Below are positions 17,979-27,315 of a stretch of DNA of 64,000 nucleotides, piece after piece; the stretch's first letter is position 1; each line of letters begins with the position of its first letter. Both the position numbers and the translations under genes were made by a program. The notes below the pieces were generated by a model. That model saw only the letters and a program-made list of their open reading frames with translations. It had not been told where the DNA came from and did not search any database. This stretch comes from Candidatus Phytoplasma vitis (GTDB lineage Bacteria > Bacillota_I > Bacilli_A > Acholeplasmatales > Acholeplasmataceae): NCBI GenBank assembly GCA_023934045.1, contig CP097583.1, positions 434,001 through 498,000 of the forward strand. The letters run 5' to 3'.

Positions 17979-18604
17979 TATCTAATAGCCTCCTCTAAAT
18001 AATCAATGGCTTTTTTATCTATAATAAGATGTTTAGCATTTAAAATTTGATAAACACTAACATGCGTAACAGTTTCTAAAGTTACATTAGATAAATTATT
18101 AGTAGAACGAACTAAATTATCATTTAATTCATTAACTATTATTAAAACTTTGTTTTTACCAATTTTAATTTGTTCTAAACATTTTTGAAAATATTTTGTT
18201 TTATGACTTTCTATATTAAAAAAATCAATTACCATTAAATTATTTTTTTCTTTTTGTAAAGATAAAGCTGATTTCATAGCTATTTTTCTAATCTTAGCAT
18301 TAACTTTGAAAGAATATTTTCTTGGTTTCGGACCAAAAGCAACTCCTCCGCCTCTCCATAAAGGAGAACGAATAGAACCATGACGAGCATTACCTGTTCC
18401 TTTTTGAGCCCAAGGTTTTCTTCCTCCGCCTGAAACAACTGCTCTATTTTTGGTACAATGTGTACCTTGGCGCATCGCTCCTCTTTGTTGATTCACGACA
18501 TCATATAAAACTTGTTGATTAATTTTGGCACCGAAAACATTTTCGGATAAAGTGATCTCTGATACAATTTCACCTTGTTGATTAAATAAATTACATTTAG
18601 GCAT
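17978..18604 (-). CDS. rplD: 50S ribosomal protein L4
   Basis: L4 extends a loop into the exit tunnel. The tunnel loop GGGRKPWAQKGTGNARHGS and the following PLWRGGGVAFGPKPRKYSF are diagnostic. Two consecutive ATGs (18607 and 18604) follow AGGA. I prefer 18604, giving MPKCNLFNQQ, 208 residues, which matches other L4 proteins; the first ATG overlaps the rplC TGA. The C-terminus is shorter than in E. coli but complete for Mollicutes. Confidence 0.95.
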   Translation of the reverse strand: MPKCNLFNQQGEIVSEITLSENVFGAKINQQVLYDVVNQQRGAMRQGTHCTKNRAVVSGGGRKPWAQKGTGNARHGSIRSPLWRGGGVAFGPKPRKYSFKVNAKIRKIAMKSALSLQKEKNNLMVIDFFNIESHKTKYFQKCLEQIKIGKNKVLIIVNELNDNLVRSTNNLSNVTLETVTHVSVYQILNAKHLIIDKKAIDYLEEAIR

Positions 18605-19254
18605 CATGATACTTCCTTATTTTTTTTAACAGCAGATTTTATAATTACAAAACTTTTATTAGGACCTGGAATACTTCCTTTAATCAAAAATATTCCCTTA
18701 TCTGAATCAACACTATAAAGAGTTAAATTTTGCAAAGTAACTTGCTCATGCCCTAATTGACCAGGTAATTTTTTACCTGTAATATTACCTTTAATAGGAC
18801 CCATAGAACCAGGTCTTCTATGATATCTAGAACCATGACTTTCAGGACCACGGCTTTGATTATGTCTTTTAATAGAGCCAGAAAAACCTTTTGCTTTGTT
18901 AATACCTGTTACATCTATAATTTCTTTCGAAGAAAATAAATTTTTTTCTAAAATAGTTCCTTCTGGTAAATCTGATAATTCATTAACTATATTAGAACCA
19001 AAAGAAATTTCTCTAACAAAATATTTAGGTTCGATTTTATTCTTTTTAAAATGTCCTAAAAGAGGTTTTTTCATTAATTTTTCTTTTTTAGAATCAAATC
19101 CTAATTGTGTCGCTTGATAACCATCTTTTTCCAAATTTTTTTGTTGTAAAACAACATTATTAGACACATCAACTACAGTAACAGGAATTAAAAATCCTTC
19201 TTCAGTGAAAACCTGAGTCATTCCTATTTTTTTTCCTAAAATTCCCTTAGCCAT
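18604..19254 (-). CDS. rplC: 50S ribosomal protein L3
   Basis: L3 reaches the peptidyl transferase centre. The start MAKGILGKKIGMTQVFTEEG and the extension loop QSRGPESHGSRYHRRPGSMG are unmistakable, followed by KLPGQLGHEQVTLQNL. It has 216 residues and ends in a TGA that overlaps the first ATG of rplD. It is 53 nt downstream of rpsJ. Confidence 0.97.
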   Translation of the reverse strand: MAKGILGKKIGMTQVFTEEGFLIPVTVVDVSNNVVLQQKNLEKDGYQATQLGFDSKKEKLMKKPLLGHFKKNKIEPKYFVREISFGSNIVNELSDLPEGTILEKNLFSSKEIIDVTGINKAKGFSGSIKRHNQSRGPESHGSRYHRRPGSMGPIKGNITGKKLPGQLGHEQVTLQNLTLYSVDSDKGIFLIKGSIPGPNKSFVIIKSAVKKNKEVS

Positions 19255-19307
19255 TTCATCCTCTTTCTTAAATTTAAAAAAACCAAAATTATTTCAAAAA
19301 AATATTT

Positions 19308-19640
19308 TTAAATATTTTTCTTTAAAAAAATATTGACAATAGAAGGTAATTTAATATACATTAAAGCATTTATTATTTCAGGACTAGGATTAACAATCTG
19401 AATTAAACGTTTATGAGTGAAACGTCCAAATTGTTCTCTACTATCTTTATTAACAAATGGAGAACGAATAACAGTAAAAATTTCTCTTTTTGTTGGTAAT
19501 GGTATTGAACTTATTCTTTCAGCACCTATTTTTGTAATACTATCAGTAATTTTTTGGGCCGCTTGATAAGTTACGTTACGATCATAAGATTTTAAAATAA
19601 TCTTTATAACTTCTTTATTTTGTGCCTTTTCTTTAACCAT
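19308..19640 (-). CDS. rpsJ: 30S ribosomal protein S10
   Basis: S10 is both a 30S head protein and the NusE antitermination factor. The 110-residue protein shows [44 protein letters not shown] and [20 protein letters not shown] (given here in family order). It is the first gene of the 19-kb minus-strand cluster, so the main promoter should lie in the AT-rich region just above it. Confidence 0.96.
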   Translation of the reverse strand: MVKEKAQNKEVIKIILKSYDRNVTYQAAQKITDSITKIGAERISSIPLPTKREIFTVIRSPFVNKDSREQFGRFTHKRLIQIVNPSPEIINALMYIKLPSIVNIFLKKNI

Positions 19641-19971
19641 TTTTTAATAAAACCTTTCGTGACAATTATGATTAAAATATAAAAAAATAATTTATAATAA
19701 AAGTTTTCTTTAATAAATAATAAATAATTTTATATTTTTTAATATTCAATAAATTACAAAAAATTAAATATTACAAAATATAAAATAATATTTAACTCAA
19801 AAAAAACTTATTAAAAAAGACAATCATTTAAATTATATATTAAATAACACATCATTACAATATAAAATTGTTATTTATCATTATTAAAAGTTTTAAAAAA
19901 CATATCATATCTTAATATAACACAAAAATCTATTTAACAAAAAAATATTTTTAAAATTAACAAATTCATAT
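19641..19971. promoter_or_regulatory. Non-coding region upstream of the ribosomal cluster
   Basis: This 331-nt stretch separates rpsJ from rsmH and is almost pure A/T. It should contain the promoter of the ribosomal cluster, read on the minus strand, and the end of the rsmH transcript. AT richness gives many matches to the -10 consensus, and no single -35/-10 pair stands out. AAAGG lies 13 nt before the rpsJ ATG. I see no gene, riboswitch or strong hairpin here. Confidence 0.45.
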
Positions 19972-20898
19972 TTAGAAATTTTTAACAGCAACTCTTAATT
20001 TAGCAGAACGACTTCTAGGATTAGATTCTATTTCTTCTTCGCTAGGATAAATAATTTTTTTATTAACAAGACTTAAAGGAGTAGGAGGAATGTCTTTTTC
20101 TAAAAAAGGTAATTTAGGATGTATTTTAGATTGAATATTGTTTTTAAAAAATTTTTTAACTAAACGATCCTCTAAAGAATGAAAACTAATAACAACGATT
20201 CTACCATTTGGTTTTAACAAATCAAGACTTTGTTGTAAAGCTTCTTCTAAACATTTTAATTCTTGATTAACTTCCATCCTTAATGATTGAAAAATTCTTT
20301 TGGCGCTATGACCTCTCTTTTTTTTCATATATAAAGGATAAAATTTATCTGTTATTGCTACTAATTCTAAAGTGTTAGTTAAAGGTCTTCTTTTAATAAT
20401 TTCTCGAGCTATTAATCCAGACTTAGGCTCTTCTCCATAAAATAAAAAAATTTTTTTTAATTCTGAAAAACTATAATTATTAACAATATAAGAAGCATCT
20501 ATTTTTTGTTTAATGTCCATTCTCATATCTAATAAAGAATTTTGTAAATAACTAAATCCTCTTGTATTATCTTCTATTTGAAAAGAAGATAAACCTAAAT
20601 CAAAAACAATACCATCAATTGAAGAAATATTTCTTTTTAATAATTCTTCTTTTAAAAAAGCAAAATTATTATGAATCAAAAATATTTGTTTTTTATTTTC
20701 AAATTTCTTTTTACATTTTTGAATTGCGTAAAGATCACGATCAAAAGAATACAAATAACCTTCATTAAGTTTATTTAAAATAGATTCACTATGCCCACCA
20801 CCACCCAAAGTAGCATCTACATAAATTCCTTTAGGATTTATATTTAAATATTCTATAATTTCTTTATTTAAAACTGGAATATGTTTGAATAATGACAA
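19972..20898 (-). CDS. rsmH: 16S rRNA (cytosine-1402-N4)-methyltransferase RsmH
   Basis: RsmH methylates the base of C1402, the same residue whose ribose is methylated by RsmI. The N-terminus [14 protein letters not shown], the SAM-binding [16 protein letters not shown], the [13 protein letters not shown] block and the C-terminal [16 protein letters not shown] and [11 protein letters not shown] motifs are complete. It has 308 residues. In walled bacteria it heads the dcw cluster; here no mraZ, fts or mur genes follow, in line with a wall-less cell. Confidence 0.97.
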   Translation of the reverse strand: MSLFKHIPVLNKEIIEYLNINPKGIYVDATLGGGGHSESILNKLNEGYLYSFDRDLYAIQKCKKKFENKKQIFLIHNNFAFLKEELLKRNISSIDGIVFDLGLSSFQIEDNTRGFSYLQNSLLDMRMDIKQKIDASYIVNNYSFSELKKIFLFYGEEPKSGLIAREIIKRRPLTNTLELVAITDKFYPLYMKKKRGHSAKRIFQSLRMEVNQELKCLEEALQQSLDLLKPNGRIVVISFHSLEDRLVKKFFKNNIQSKIHPKLPFLEKDIPPTPLSLVNKKIIYPSEEEIESNPRSRSAKLRVAVKNF

Positions 20899-20953
20899 TT
20901 TATACGACCTCTAAAATAATAATTTATTTTCATTAAATTAAAATATAATTTTT

Positions 20954-21169
20954 TTAATTAAAGGTAATATTAAAATTTCCATTCACAATTTCTGATAAAG
21001 CCTTACTTAATATTTTATTACCTTCAATATCATCAACATCTAATTTATGTTCTTCTATAACATGGGCGATTTTACTAGACAAATAAGCTAATTTATATTT
21101 AGAATCAATTCTTTTTAATAATTCATCAATAGAAGGATAATTTAAACCTTCTTTTTTATTTTTAAACAT
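20954..21169 (-). CDS. rpoZ: RNA polymerase omega subunit
   Basis: Omega helps fold and assemble the beta' subunit. The 71-residue protein carries YPSIDELLKRIDSKYKLAYL followed by SSKIAHVIEE, the conserved omega core, and a second helix ending LSKALSEIVNG. It lies 7 nt after gmk on the same strand, and gmk-rpoZ is the usual Firmicutes pairing, which supports the call for so small a protein. Confidence 0.88.
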   Translation of the reverse strand: MFKNKKEGLNYPSIDELLKRIDSKYKLAYLSSKIAHVIEEHKLDVDDIEGNKILSKALSEIVNGNFNITFN

Positions 21170-21176
21170 AAAAATT

Positions 21177-21809
21177 TCAATTTCCTTTTTTTAAAATTTC
21201 TTTTGAATAAAAATTAATAATATTTTTAATTTTATGACGTTCGGCAGTAATAATAGACATAATTTTATTTACAGCGTTTTTAATTTCATCATTAAACACA
21301 ATATAATCACATTTATAAGCTAATTTCATTTCTTCCGAAGCTCTCAATATTCTTTTTTTGAGTTCTTCTTCTGTTTCAGTATCTCTTTGTCTCAAACGTT
21401 CTTTTAAAACTTCTTTATAAAGAGGCGAAATAAAAATGAAAACGCTATCTTTATTAATTTTATGTTTTTGAATTTTCAAAACACCTTCAATATCGATTTC
21501 TAAAAGAACTTCTTTACCTTCTTCTAATTTTTTTAAAGTTTCTTTATAAGGAGTGCCATAATAATTATTGACAAATTCACTATATTCTAAAAAAAAATTT
21601 TCTTCAATTTTTTTTTTAAAATCTGCTTTATTTATAAAAAAATAATCTTTTCCTTCTTGTTCTCCTTTTCTAGGTTTTCTTGTAGTATAAGAAACAGAAT
21701 AACAAAAATTATTATTAACTTGATTTAATAAAGCTGATTTGATCGATCCTTTTCCGACGCCAGATGGTCCTGAAATTACTATCATTAAACCTTTACTATG
21801 TAATTTCAT
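21177..21809 (-). CDS. gmk: Guanylate kinase
   Basis: The enzyme phosphorylates GMP to GDP, feeding GTP and dGTP pools. The P-loop ISGPSGVGKGS is at residues 12-22, the GMP-binding SYTTRKPRKGEQEGKDYFF near residue 41, and the LLEIDIEGVLKI strand near residue 100. The 210-residue length is normal. It precedes rpoZ. Confidence 0.96.
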   Translation of the reverse strand: MKLHSKGLMIVISGPSGVGKGSIKSALLNQVNNNFCYSVSYTTRKPRKGEQEGKDYFFINKADFKKKIEENFFLEYSEFVNNYYGTPYKETLKKLEEGKEVLLEIDIEGVLKIQKHKINKDSVFIFISPLYKEVLKERLRQRDTETEEELKKRILRASEEMKLAYKCDYIVFNDEIKNAVNKIMSIITAERHKIKNIINFYSKEILKKGN

Positions 21810-21844
21810 ATATAAACCTATTTATAATTTTCCTAATTTTAAAA

Positions 21845-24286
21845 TTAAATAACTAAATTTAATAACTTATTTTTAATATAAATAACTTTCAAAATTTTAC
21901 GATCTTGGATTAAAAAATTAATTTTATCATTTTGTAAAGCGTTTTTTAAAATCACATCTTGCGTTTCATCTTTTAAAACAAAAATTTTTGATTTCAATTG
22001 CCCATTTATTTGAATAACAATCTCAACTTTTTCATTTGCTATCTCTATTTTTTGATAAGAAGGCCATTGAGAATAAACTAATTCTTCTTTAGAAAATAAA
22101 AATCTTTCATTTAACTCTTCTGTTAAATGAGGTGCAATAGGATTTAATAATTTTAAAAAAATTCGAATTTGATTATGATTTATTTTTTTATCTTTATACA
22201 CTTTATTAATAAAAATCATTAATTGACTAATAACCTTATTAAATTTTAATTTCTCATAATTATCAGTTACTATTTGAATAGTTTGATTTAATATCGGTTC
22301 TAAAATAGAACAATCTTCATCTATCAAAAAAAATGGAAAAATATTATAAATTCTATTTAAAAAACGCTGAATTCCTTTGAAACCGCTTTCGCACCAAACC
22401 TTATTATCTTCTAAAGGACCTAAAAACATAATATAAAGTCTTGTGGCGTCAGCACCATATTTCTCTAAAACTAAAGAAGCATTAACACTATTGTCTTTGG
22501 ACTTGCTCATTTTTAGATTATCTTCACCTAAAATCATTCCTTGATTAACTATTTTATTAAAAGGTTCTAAAGATGAAACTAATCCTAAATCATATAAAAA
22601 TTTATGCCAAAAACGAGAATATAATAAATGTCCTACAGCATGTTCTTTTCCACCTATATAAAGATCTACAGGTAAAAAATAATCTAAAAATTTTTTAGCC
22701 TCACAAGTATTAATATCTTGTATACCTAAATCATTTCTTAAAATATATGCTATATAATACCAAGAACTACCAGCTGTTTGCGGCATAGTGTTAGAATCTC
22801 TTTTATATTTTTTGCCATCTTTTTCAAAATATAACCATGAATTAACTTTGGATAAAGGAGATTGCTCATCATTTGAATTTTCAATTTTATCTAATGAAGG
22901 AAGTTCTAAAGGTAAATCTTTATCTTCTTCTAAATAAATATTATTATTTACATCATAAGAAACTGGGAATGGTTCACCCCAATATCTTTGACGAGAAAAA
23001 AGCCAATCACGCATTTGATAAGCATAATGAACATGACCTAAATTATCTTTTTCAGATATTTCAATAATTTTATCATTAGCTTCTTCAATATTAAGACCAT
23101 TTAAAAAAGAACTATTTATAAATATATCTGTTTCTGACATCGAATGATACTTATCGAAATTATTAACATTAGATTCTAATTCATCAAATTTTAAAATAGG
23201 AATTATTTCTAAATTATATTTTTTAGCGAAACAAAAATCTCTTTCATCACAAAAAGGAACCAACATAATAGCTCCTGTAGCATAAGAAGGAAGGACATAA
23301 TCAGATATCCAAATAGGAATTTTTTTCTTATTAAAAGGATGAACAACGTAACTTCCAATAAAAACACCTGTTTTTTCCTTATTAATATTTCTGTTTAAAT
23401 CTGTTTTTTTCTTTGTTTCTTCTAAATATAATTTGACAGAATCAATAAATTCTTTTTTAATTAAAACATCAACTAAAGGATGCTCTGGAGCTAAAACTAA
23501 AGCACTTACTCCAAAAATAGTACTTGGTTTAGTAGTGAAAATTTCTAAAACATGATTATTTTCTGATAAAACAGGAAAGGAAAAAATAAAACCTTTTTTT
23601 TTGCCTATCCAATTTTTTTGAATATCTTTTAATTGAACAGACCAATCTAATAAATCTAAATCTTTTAACAACCTATCGAGATAATTAGTGATTTTTAAAA
23701 CCCATTGTTTCTTTTTCTTTTTGACGACTGGATAATTACCTCTTTCCGAAAAAATGCCTTTTTCGGTAGAAATAATTTCATCATTAGCCAAAACTGTTCC
23801 TAATTTTTCACAAAAATTAACTTCTACATCTTCTAAAACAGCTAATTTATGTTCATAAAATTTTTTAAAAAACCATTGAGTCCAACCATAAAAATAAGGA
23901 TCGGAAGTAGATAATTCTTTATCCCAATTAACTCCTTTACCTAACATCTTTATTTGTTTTTTAAAATTTTCTATATTCTCATAAGTGAAATATTTCGGAT
24001 TTTTTCCTGTTTTTAAAGCATATTGTTCGGCGGGTAATCCAAAAGAATCCCAACCAAAAGGATGAAAAACATTATATCCTTGCATTCTTTTAAATCTATT
24101 AACAATATCACTGGCAGTATAACCTTCAATATGCCCAATATGTAATCCAGCAGAAGAAGGATAAGGAAACATATCTAAACAATAAAATTTTTTCTTACTA
24201 AAATCATAACTTGTTTTAAAAGTTTGTTTTCTTTCCCAATTCAACTGCCATTTTAATTCTATTTTACGAAAATCATAAATTAACAT
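21845..24286 (-). CDS. leuS: Leucyl-tRNA synthetase
   Basis: This class I synthetase of 813 residues charges tRNA-Leu. The HIGH motif (LHIGHIEGYTASD) is at residues 49-52 and KMSKS reads LKMSKSKDNSVN in the C-terminal third. The CP1 editing insertion is present, with IFTTKPSTIFGVS near residue 248. The zinc-less linker and anticodon-binding helices follow. No T-box leader is possible, since only 48 nt separate it from acpP. Confidence 0.97.
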   Translation of the reverse strand: MLIYDFRKIELKWQLNWERKQTFKTSYDFSKKKFYCLDMFPYPSSAGLHIGHIEGYTASDIVNRFKRMQGYNVFHPFGWDSFGLPAEQYALKTGKNPKYFTYENIENFKKQIKMLGKGVNWDKELSTSDPYFYGWTQWFFKKFYEHKLAVLEDVEVNFCEKLGTVLANDEIISTEKGIFSERGNYPVVKKKKKQWVLKITNYLDRLLKDLDLLDWSVQLKDIQKNWIGKKKGFIFSFPVLSENNHVLEIFTTKPSTIFGVSALVLAPEHPLVDVLIKKEFIDSVKLYLEETKKKTDLNRNINKEKTGVFIGSYVVHPFNKKKIPIWISDYVLPSYATGAIMLVPFCDERDFCFAKKYNLEIIPILKFDELESNVNNFDKYHSMSETDIFINSSFLNGLNIEEANDKIIEISEKDNLGHVHYAYQMRDWLFSRQRYWGEPFPVSYDVNNNIYLEEDKDLPLELPSLDKIENSNDEQSPLSKVNSWLYFEKDGKKYKRDSNTMPQTAGSSWYYIAYILRNDLGIQDINTCEAKKFLDYFLPVDLYIGGKEHAVGHLLYSRFWHKFLYDLGLVSSLEPFNKIVNQGMILGEDNLKMSKSKDNSVNASLVLEKYGADATRLYIMFLGPLEDNKVWCESGFKGIQRFLNRIYNIFPFFLIDEDCSILEPILNQTIQIVTDNYEKLKFNKVISQLMIFINKVYKDKKINHNQIRIFLKLLNPIAPHLTEELNERFLFSKEELVYSQWPSYQKIEIANEKVEIVIQINGQLKSKIFVLKDETQDVILKNALQNDKINFLIQDRKILKVIYIKNKLLNLVI

Positions 24287-24334
24287 AACAAAACCTTTAT
24301 TTTAATATTTTTTTAAACAAATAAAATAATTAAA

Positions 24335-24565
24335 TTATGATAAATTACTTTCTACATAATTAACGATATCTTTTACAATTTTAAATTGTTGCATAGCTTC
24401 GTCACTAATTTTAAGATCAAAAATTTGTTCTAATTCAATTACTAATTCGACAGCATCAAAAGAATCTAAAGCTAAATCTTCTTTCAATCTAGTTTCTAAA
24501 AAAATCTTATCTTCTTCTATAGATTTTCTTTCACAAATAATTTTTTTAACCTTATCAAAAATCAT
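24335..24565 (-). CDS. acpP: Acyl carrier protein
   Basis: ACP carries acyl chains on a phosphopantetheine arm. In this 76-residue protein the attachment site reads ALDSFDAVELVIELEQIF with Ser35 as the expected modified residue; the usual DSLD is DSFD here. The acidic helices and the short length fit ACP. No fatty-acid synthase genes are visible in the window. ACP may therefore serve phospholipid acyl transfer alone, possibly with FakA and PlsY, though that is inference. Confidence 0.9.
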   Translation of the reverse strand: MIFDKVKKIICERKSIEEDKIFLETRLKEDLALDSFDAVELVIELEQIFDLKISDEAMQQFKIVKDIVNYVESNLS

Positions 24566-24606
24566 TTAAACTCCTATATAATATAAATAAATTTAACAAA
24601 ATAAAA

Positions 24607-24682
24607 AATTAAACATAAAATTATATAAAAAATAAATTATATATAATTATATAATATTTTTTATATAGTTTTATGTTTAATT
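24607..24682. repeat. 27-bp inverted repeat (hairpin) between the YqaJ gene and acpP
   Basis: Positions 24607-24633 and 24656-24682 are reverse complements at 26 of 27 positions, enclosing a 22-nt AT-rich centre that is itself nearly self-complementary. It lies in the 214-nt gap between the YqaJ-like gene and acpP. It may act as a terminator or barrier for transcripts coming from the YqaJ-like gene, although no long T run follows the stem. Confidence 0.6.
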
Positions 24683-24779
24683 GATATAATCAAAATTTTT
24701 TTAAATTTATTTAACAAAAAAACATATCTCATGATAAAAAACAAAAATTTTTAATTATATAAATAATAAAAAAAATAAT

Positions 24780-25379
24780 TCAAAATTTCTTATGATTTTT
24801 CAATTTATTCAAAATTTGTTCTGCTTCTTTAAAAAGTTTATAAAAAATAAGACATTCTTCATACATTTTTTCAATAAATATCGGATCTCTTTTGATTTCT
24901 TTCACTTTGGCATTTTGATAACTTTGGAATACCAAAAAAAAAGCTTTTTCAGAAGAAGAACAATACATCTGTGCTTGTACTTGAGCATAATAATAAATAG
25001 GAATTTGATCCTTAAGAAAAAAATTTTTCCAAGTTTTAGAATTAAAAGATATTGGACATTTAATTTCTAATAAACTTTTTGTTTCTGCATTCCAACCATC
25101 TAAAGATGCTGAAAAAAAATCTTTAACACAAACTAAGGGTTTAAATTCTGTTTTATTAATATCATTAAAAAAATTTCTAGCTTTTGGTTCTAAAGCTCTT
25201 CCATGACGCATAAAATCATTATCTTCTATTTTCTCATCAAAAAGTTTTCTTTTAAAAAGATTTTGTTTGTTTTCGAAAGGATTTAGACCCATAATTATTG
25301 CTACTTCTGAAGCATTAATATATTTTTTTCTATGTTCATACCAATCGCTAGAATTTTGTTCTAAATCAAAACTGTTCAT
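24780..25379 (-). CDS. YqaJ-type viral recombinase / lambda exonuclease family nuclease
   Basis: The 199-residue protein has the layout of phage exonucleases of the PD-(D/E)xK fold. It shows WYEHRKKYINASEVAIIMGLNPF at residues 13-35, GRALEPKARNFF near residue 60 with the first acidic residue, the SASLDGW...LLEIKCP strand pair that supplies the catalytic Asp and E-x-K, and YYAQVQAQMYCS, a family hallmark. Such enzymes make 3' overhangs for single-strand annealing. No partner annealing protein (RecT/Bet) is adjacent. It stands alone among housekeeping genes and is bounded by hairpins, suggesting a prophage or mobile-unit remnant. Confidence 0.85.
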   Translation of the reverse strand: MNSFDLEQNSSDWYEHRKKYINASEVAIIMGLNPFENKQNLFKRKLFDEKIEDNDFMRHGRALEPKARNFFNDINKTEFKPLVCVKDFFSASLDGWNAETKSLLEIKCPISFNSKTWKNFFLKDQIPIYYYAQVQAQMYCSSSEKAFFLVFQSYQNAKVKEIKRDPIFIEKMYEECLIFYKLFKEAEQILNKLKNHKKF

Positions 25380-25476
25380 GAAAAAACCTTTCTTTTTTTG
25401 TAATTTAAAAATTCATTAAAATAATAATTCGAATTATAATATAAAATAAAAAAATATTTTAGACAAATTTATTTTT

Positions 25477-25518
25477 ATTAAAAAATAATTAATATATCTT
25501 TGAAAATTATTTTTTAAT
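25477..25518. terminator. 14-bp hairpin between argS and the YqaJ gene
   Basis: Positions 25477-25490 and 25505-25518 are exact reverse complements around a 14-nt loop. The hairpin lies in the 206-nt gap after the argS stop on the minus strand. The AT-only stem is weak, but a stem in this place fits a terminator for the argS transcript, isolating the YqaJ gene. Confidence 0.45.
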
Positions 25519-25585
25519 AATAAAAAATATATAAAAAAAATAAACAATAATATTTTTTTAAAAATCAAAAAAATAATCTAAATTT

Positions 25586-27277
25586 CTACATTTTTTCTAA
25601 AATAGGTACTCCTAAAATTCTCAATCCTTCTTTTAAAACGATTAAAATACTTTTAATCAATAAAATATTAGCATATTGTAATTTTAAATCATCATTATTT
25701 AAAATTTTTTCTTTTTCATAAAATTTATTAGCATTTTTTGCTAATTGAAAAAGATATCTAGCTAAAACACTGGGCATATTAGACTCTTGAACTTTTTTTA
25801 ATACAGAATCAAATTGATCCATTAATCTAATTAAAACATAATAATGAAATTTTTCATAACAAGGATTTAAATCATTTTTTGTTAATTCATTATTATGAAA
25901 ATCTTGTTTTTGAATAATAGAATTTAATCTAACTACCGTATATTGTAAATAAGGACCTGTATTGCCTTCAAATTTTAACATTTTTTCTAAATCAAATTCT
26001 ATATCTAAATGACGATCATTTTTTAAATCATTAAAAATAATAGCCCCGATAGATATTTGACGAGATATTTCATTTATCTTGTCTGGAAAAAAATTTCTAT
26101 CTTTTATTATATTTTTAACTTCTATTTCTGCTTTATTAATTATATCTTTTAATCGAAAATTATTATTTTCTCTTGTAGATATTTTAATATTTTGAAATAA
26201 AATTAAACCGAAATTAATATGTTCTAATTGTAAATTTTCATAACCAATCTTATTAATTACTGATTTTAATTGTTGATAATGTAATTTTTGTTCATTGCCT
26301 ACTACATATAAACATTTAGAAAAATTAAATTTTTGATAACGATCTAAAACACATACTATATCTCTTGTTAAATAAAGTGTACTTCCATTTTTTTTCTGTA
26401 TTAAAGCTGGTGGCAAATCATTTTCTAAAGGAATAACATAAGCTTCATCATCTAATACAAGTATTTTTTTATTCTTGAGCTCTTCTAATAATTGAATTGC
26501 TTTATCATGAAAAAAAGATTCACCAATATAATAATCAAATGAAACTCCTAATAAATCATAAATTTGATGAAATTCTTTTAAAGAAATTTCTTTAAAATAT
26601 TTCCATAATTCAGTTATTTCTTTATCTTTATTTTCTAAAAGATAAAAAATTTTTCTAGCTTGCTCATCTAATTGTTTATTTTTAATCACTTCTTGATGAA
26701 ATAAAATATAAACTCTTTGTAATTCATTAATAGGATCTTTTAACATATTTTCTTTTTTAGCCCATTTTTTATAAGCTAAAATTAATTTTCCAAATTGAGT
26801 ACCCCAATCACCTAAATGATTAATGCTAATAGTTTTAAAACCTAACTTTTGATAAACTTTTTGTAAAGAATTACCAATAACTGTAGAACGTAAATGTCCA
26901 ATAGAGAAGTTTTTAGCTATATTTGGTGAAGAATAATCCAAAACTACTACTTGATTATTAAATTCTTTTTGACAATAACTCTCATCGCTATTCAAAATAT
27001 TCAATAAAATTTTTTGAGTGATTTTTTTTCTATTTAATTTAATATTTAAAAAACCATTTTGAAAAAACACATTTTCTATTTGTTCTAACTTTATTAAATC
27101 TTTTTTTAAAACTTCAAAAATTTCTAATAAATTTTTTTTAAAAATTTTAACATAACTAAACAAGGGTATAAAAAAATCAAATTTATCTTCTTTAAAATTA
27201 TTTTGTAAAAATATAGAACAAACATATTTATCATTTAAAATTTTTTCTATTTTTGTTTTAATTTTTTTCAAATACAT
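25586..27277 (-). CDS. argS: Arginyl-tRNA synthetase
   Basis: This class I synthetase has 563 residues. The HIGH-like motif is in SSPNIAKNFSIGHLRSTVIG near residue 125. The conserved NHLGDWGTQFGKLI follows, and EGNTGPYLQYTVVRLNSI leads into the C-terminal anticodon-binding DALR domain, which ends in the family-typical LGVPILEKM-like LRILGVPILE. ArgRS lacks a strict KMSKS, as here. It lies 38 nt after the pseudouridine synthase gene. Confidence 0.97.
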   Translation of the reverse strand: MYLKKIKTKIEKILNDKYVCSIFLQNNFKEDKFDFFIPLFSYVKIFKKNLLEIFEVLKKDLIKLEQIENVFFQNGFLNIKLNRKKITQKILLNILNSDESYCQKEFNNQVVVLDYSSPNIAKNFSIGHLRSTVIGNSLQKVYQKLGFKTISINHLGDWGTQFGKLILAYKKWAKKENMLKDPINELQRVYILFHQEVIKNKQLDEQARKIFYLLENKDKEITELWKYFKEISLKEFHQIYDLLGVSFDYYIGESFFHDKAIQLLEELKNKKILVLDDEAYVIPLENDLPPALIQKKNGSTLYLTRDIVCVLDRYQKFNFSKCLYVVGNEQKLHYQQLKSVINKIGYENLQLEHINFGLILFQNIKISTRENNNFRLKDIINKAEIEVKNIIKDRNFFPDKINEISRQISIGAIIFNDLKNDRHLDIEFDLEKMLKFEGNTGPYLQYTVVRLNSIIQKQDFHNNELTKNDLNPCYEKFHYYVLIRLMDQFDSVLKKVQESNMPSVLARYLFQLAKNANKFYEKEKILNNDDLKLQYANILLIKSILIVLKEGLRILGVPILEKM

Positions 27278-27315
27278 AAAAAATACCCTTGATTATTTAT
27301 TATTTTATAATTTAT

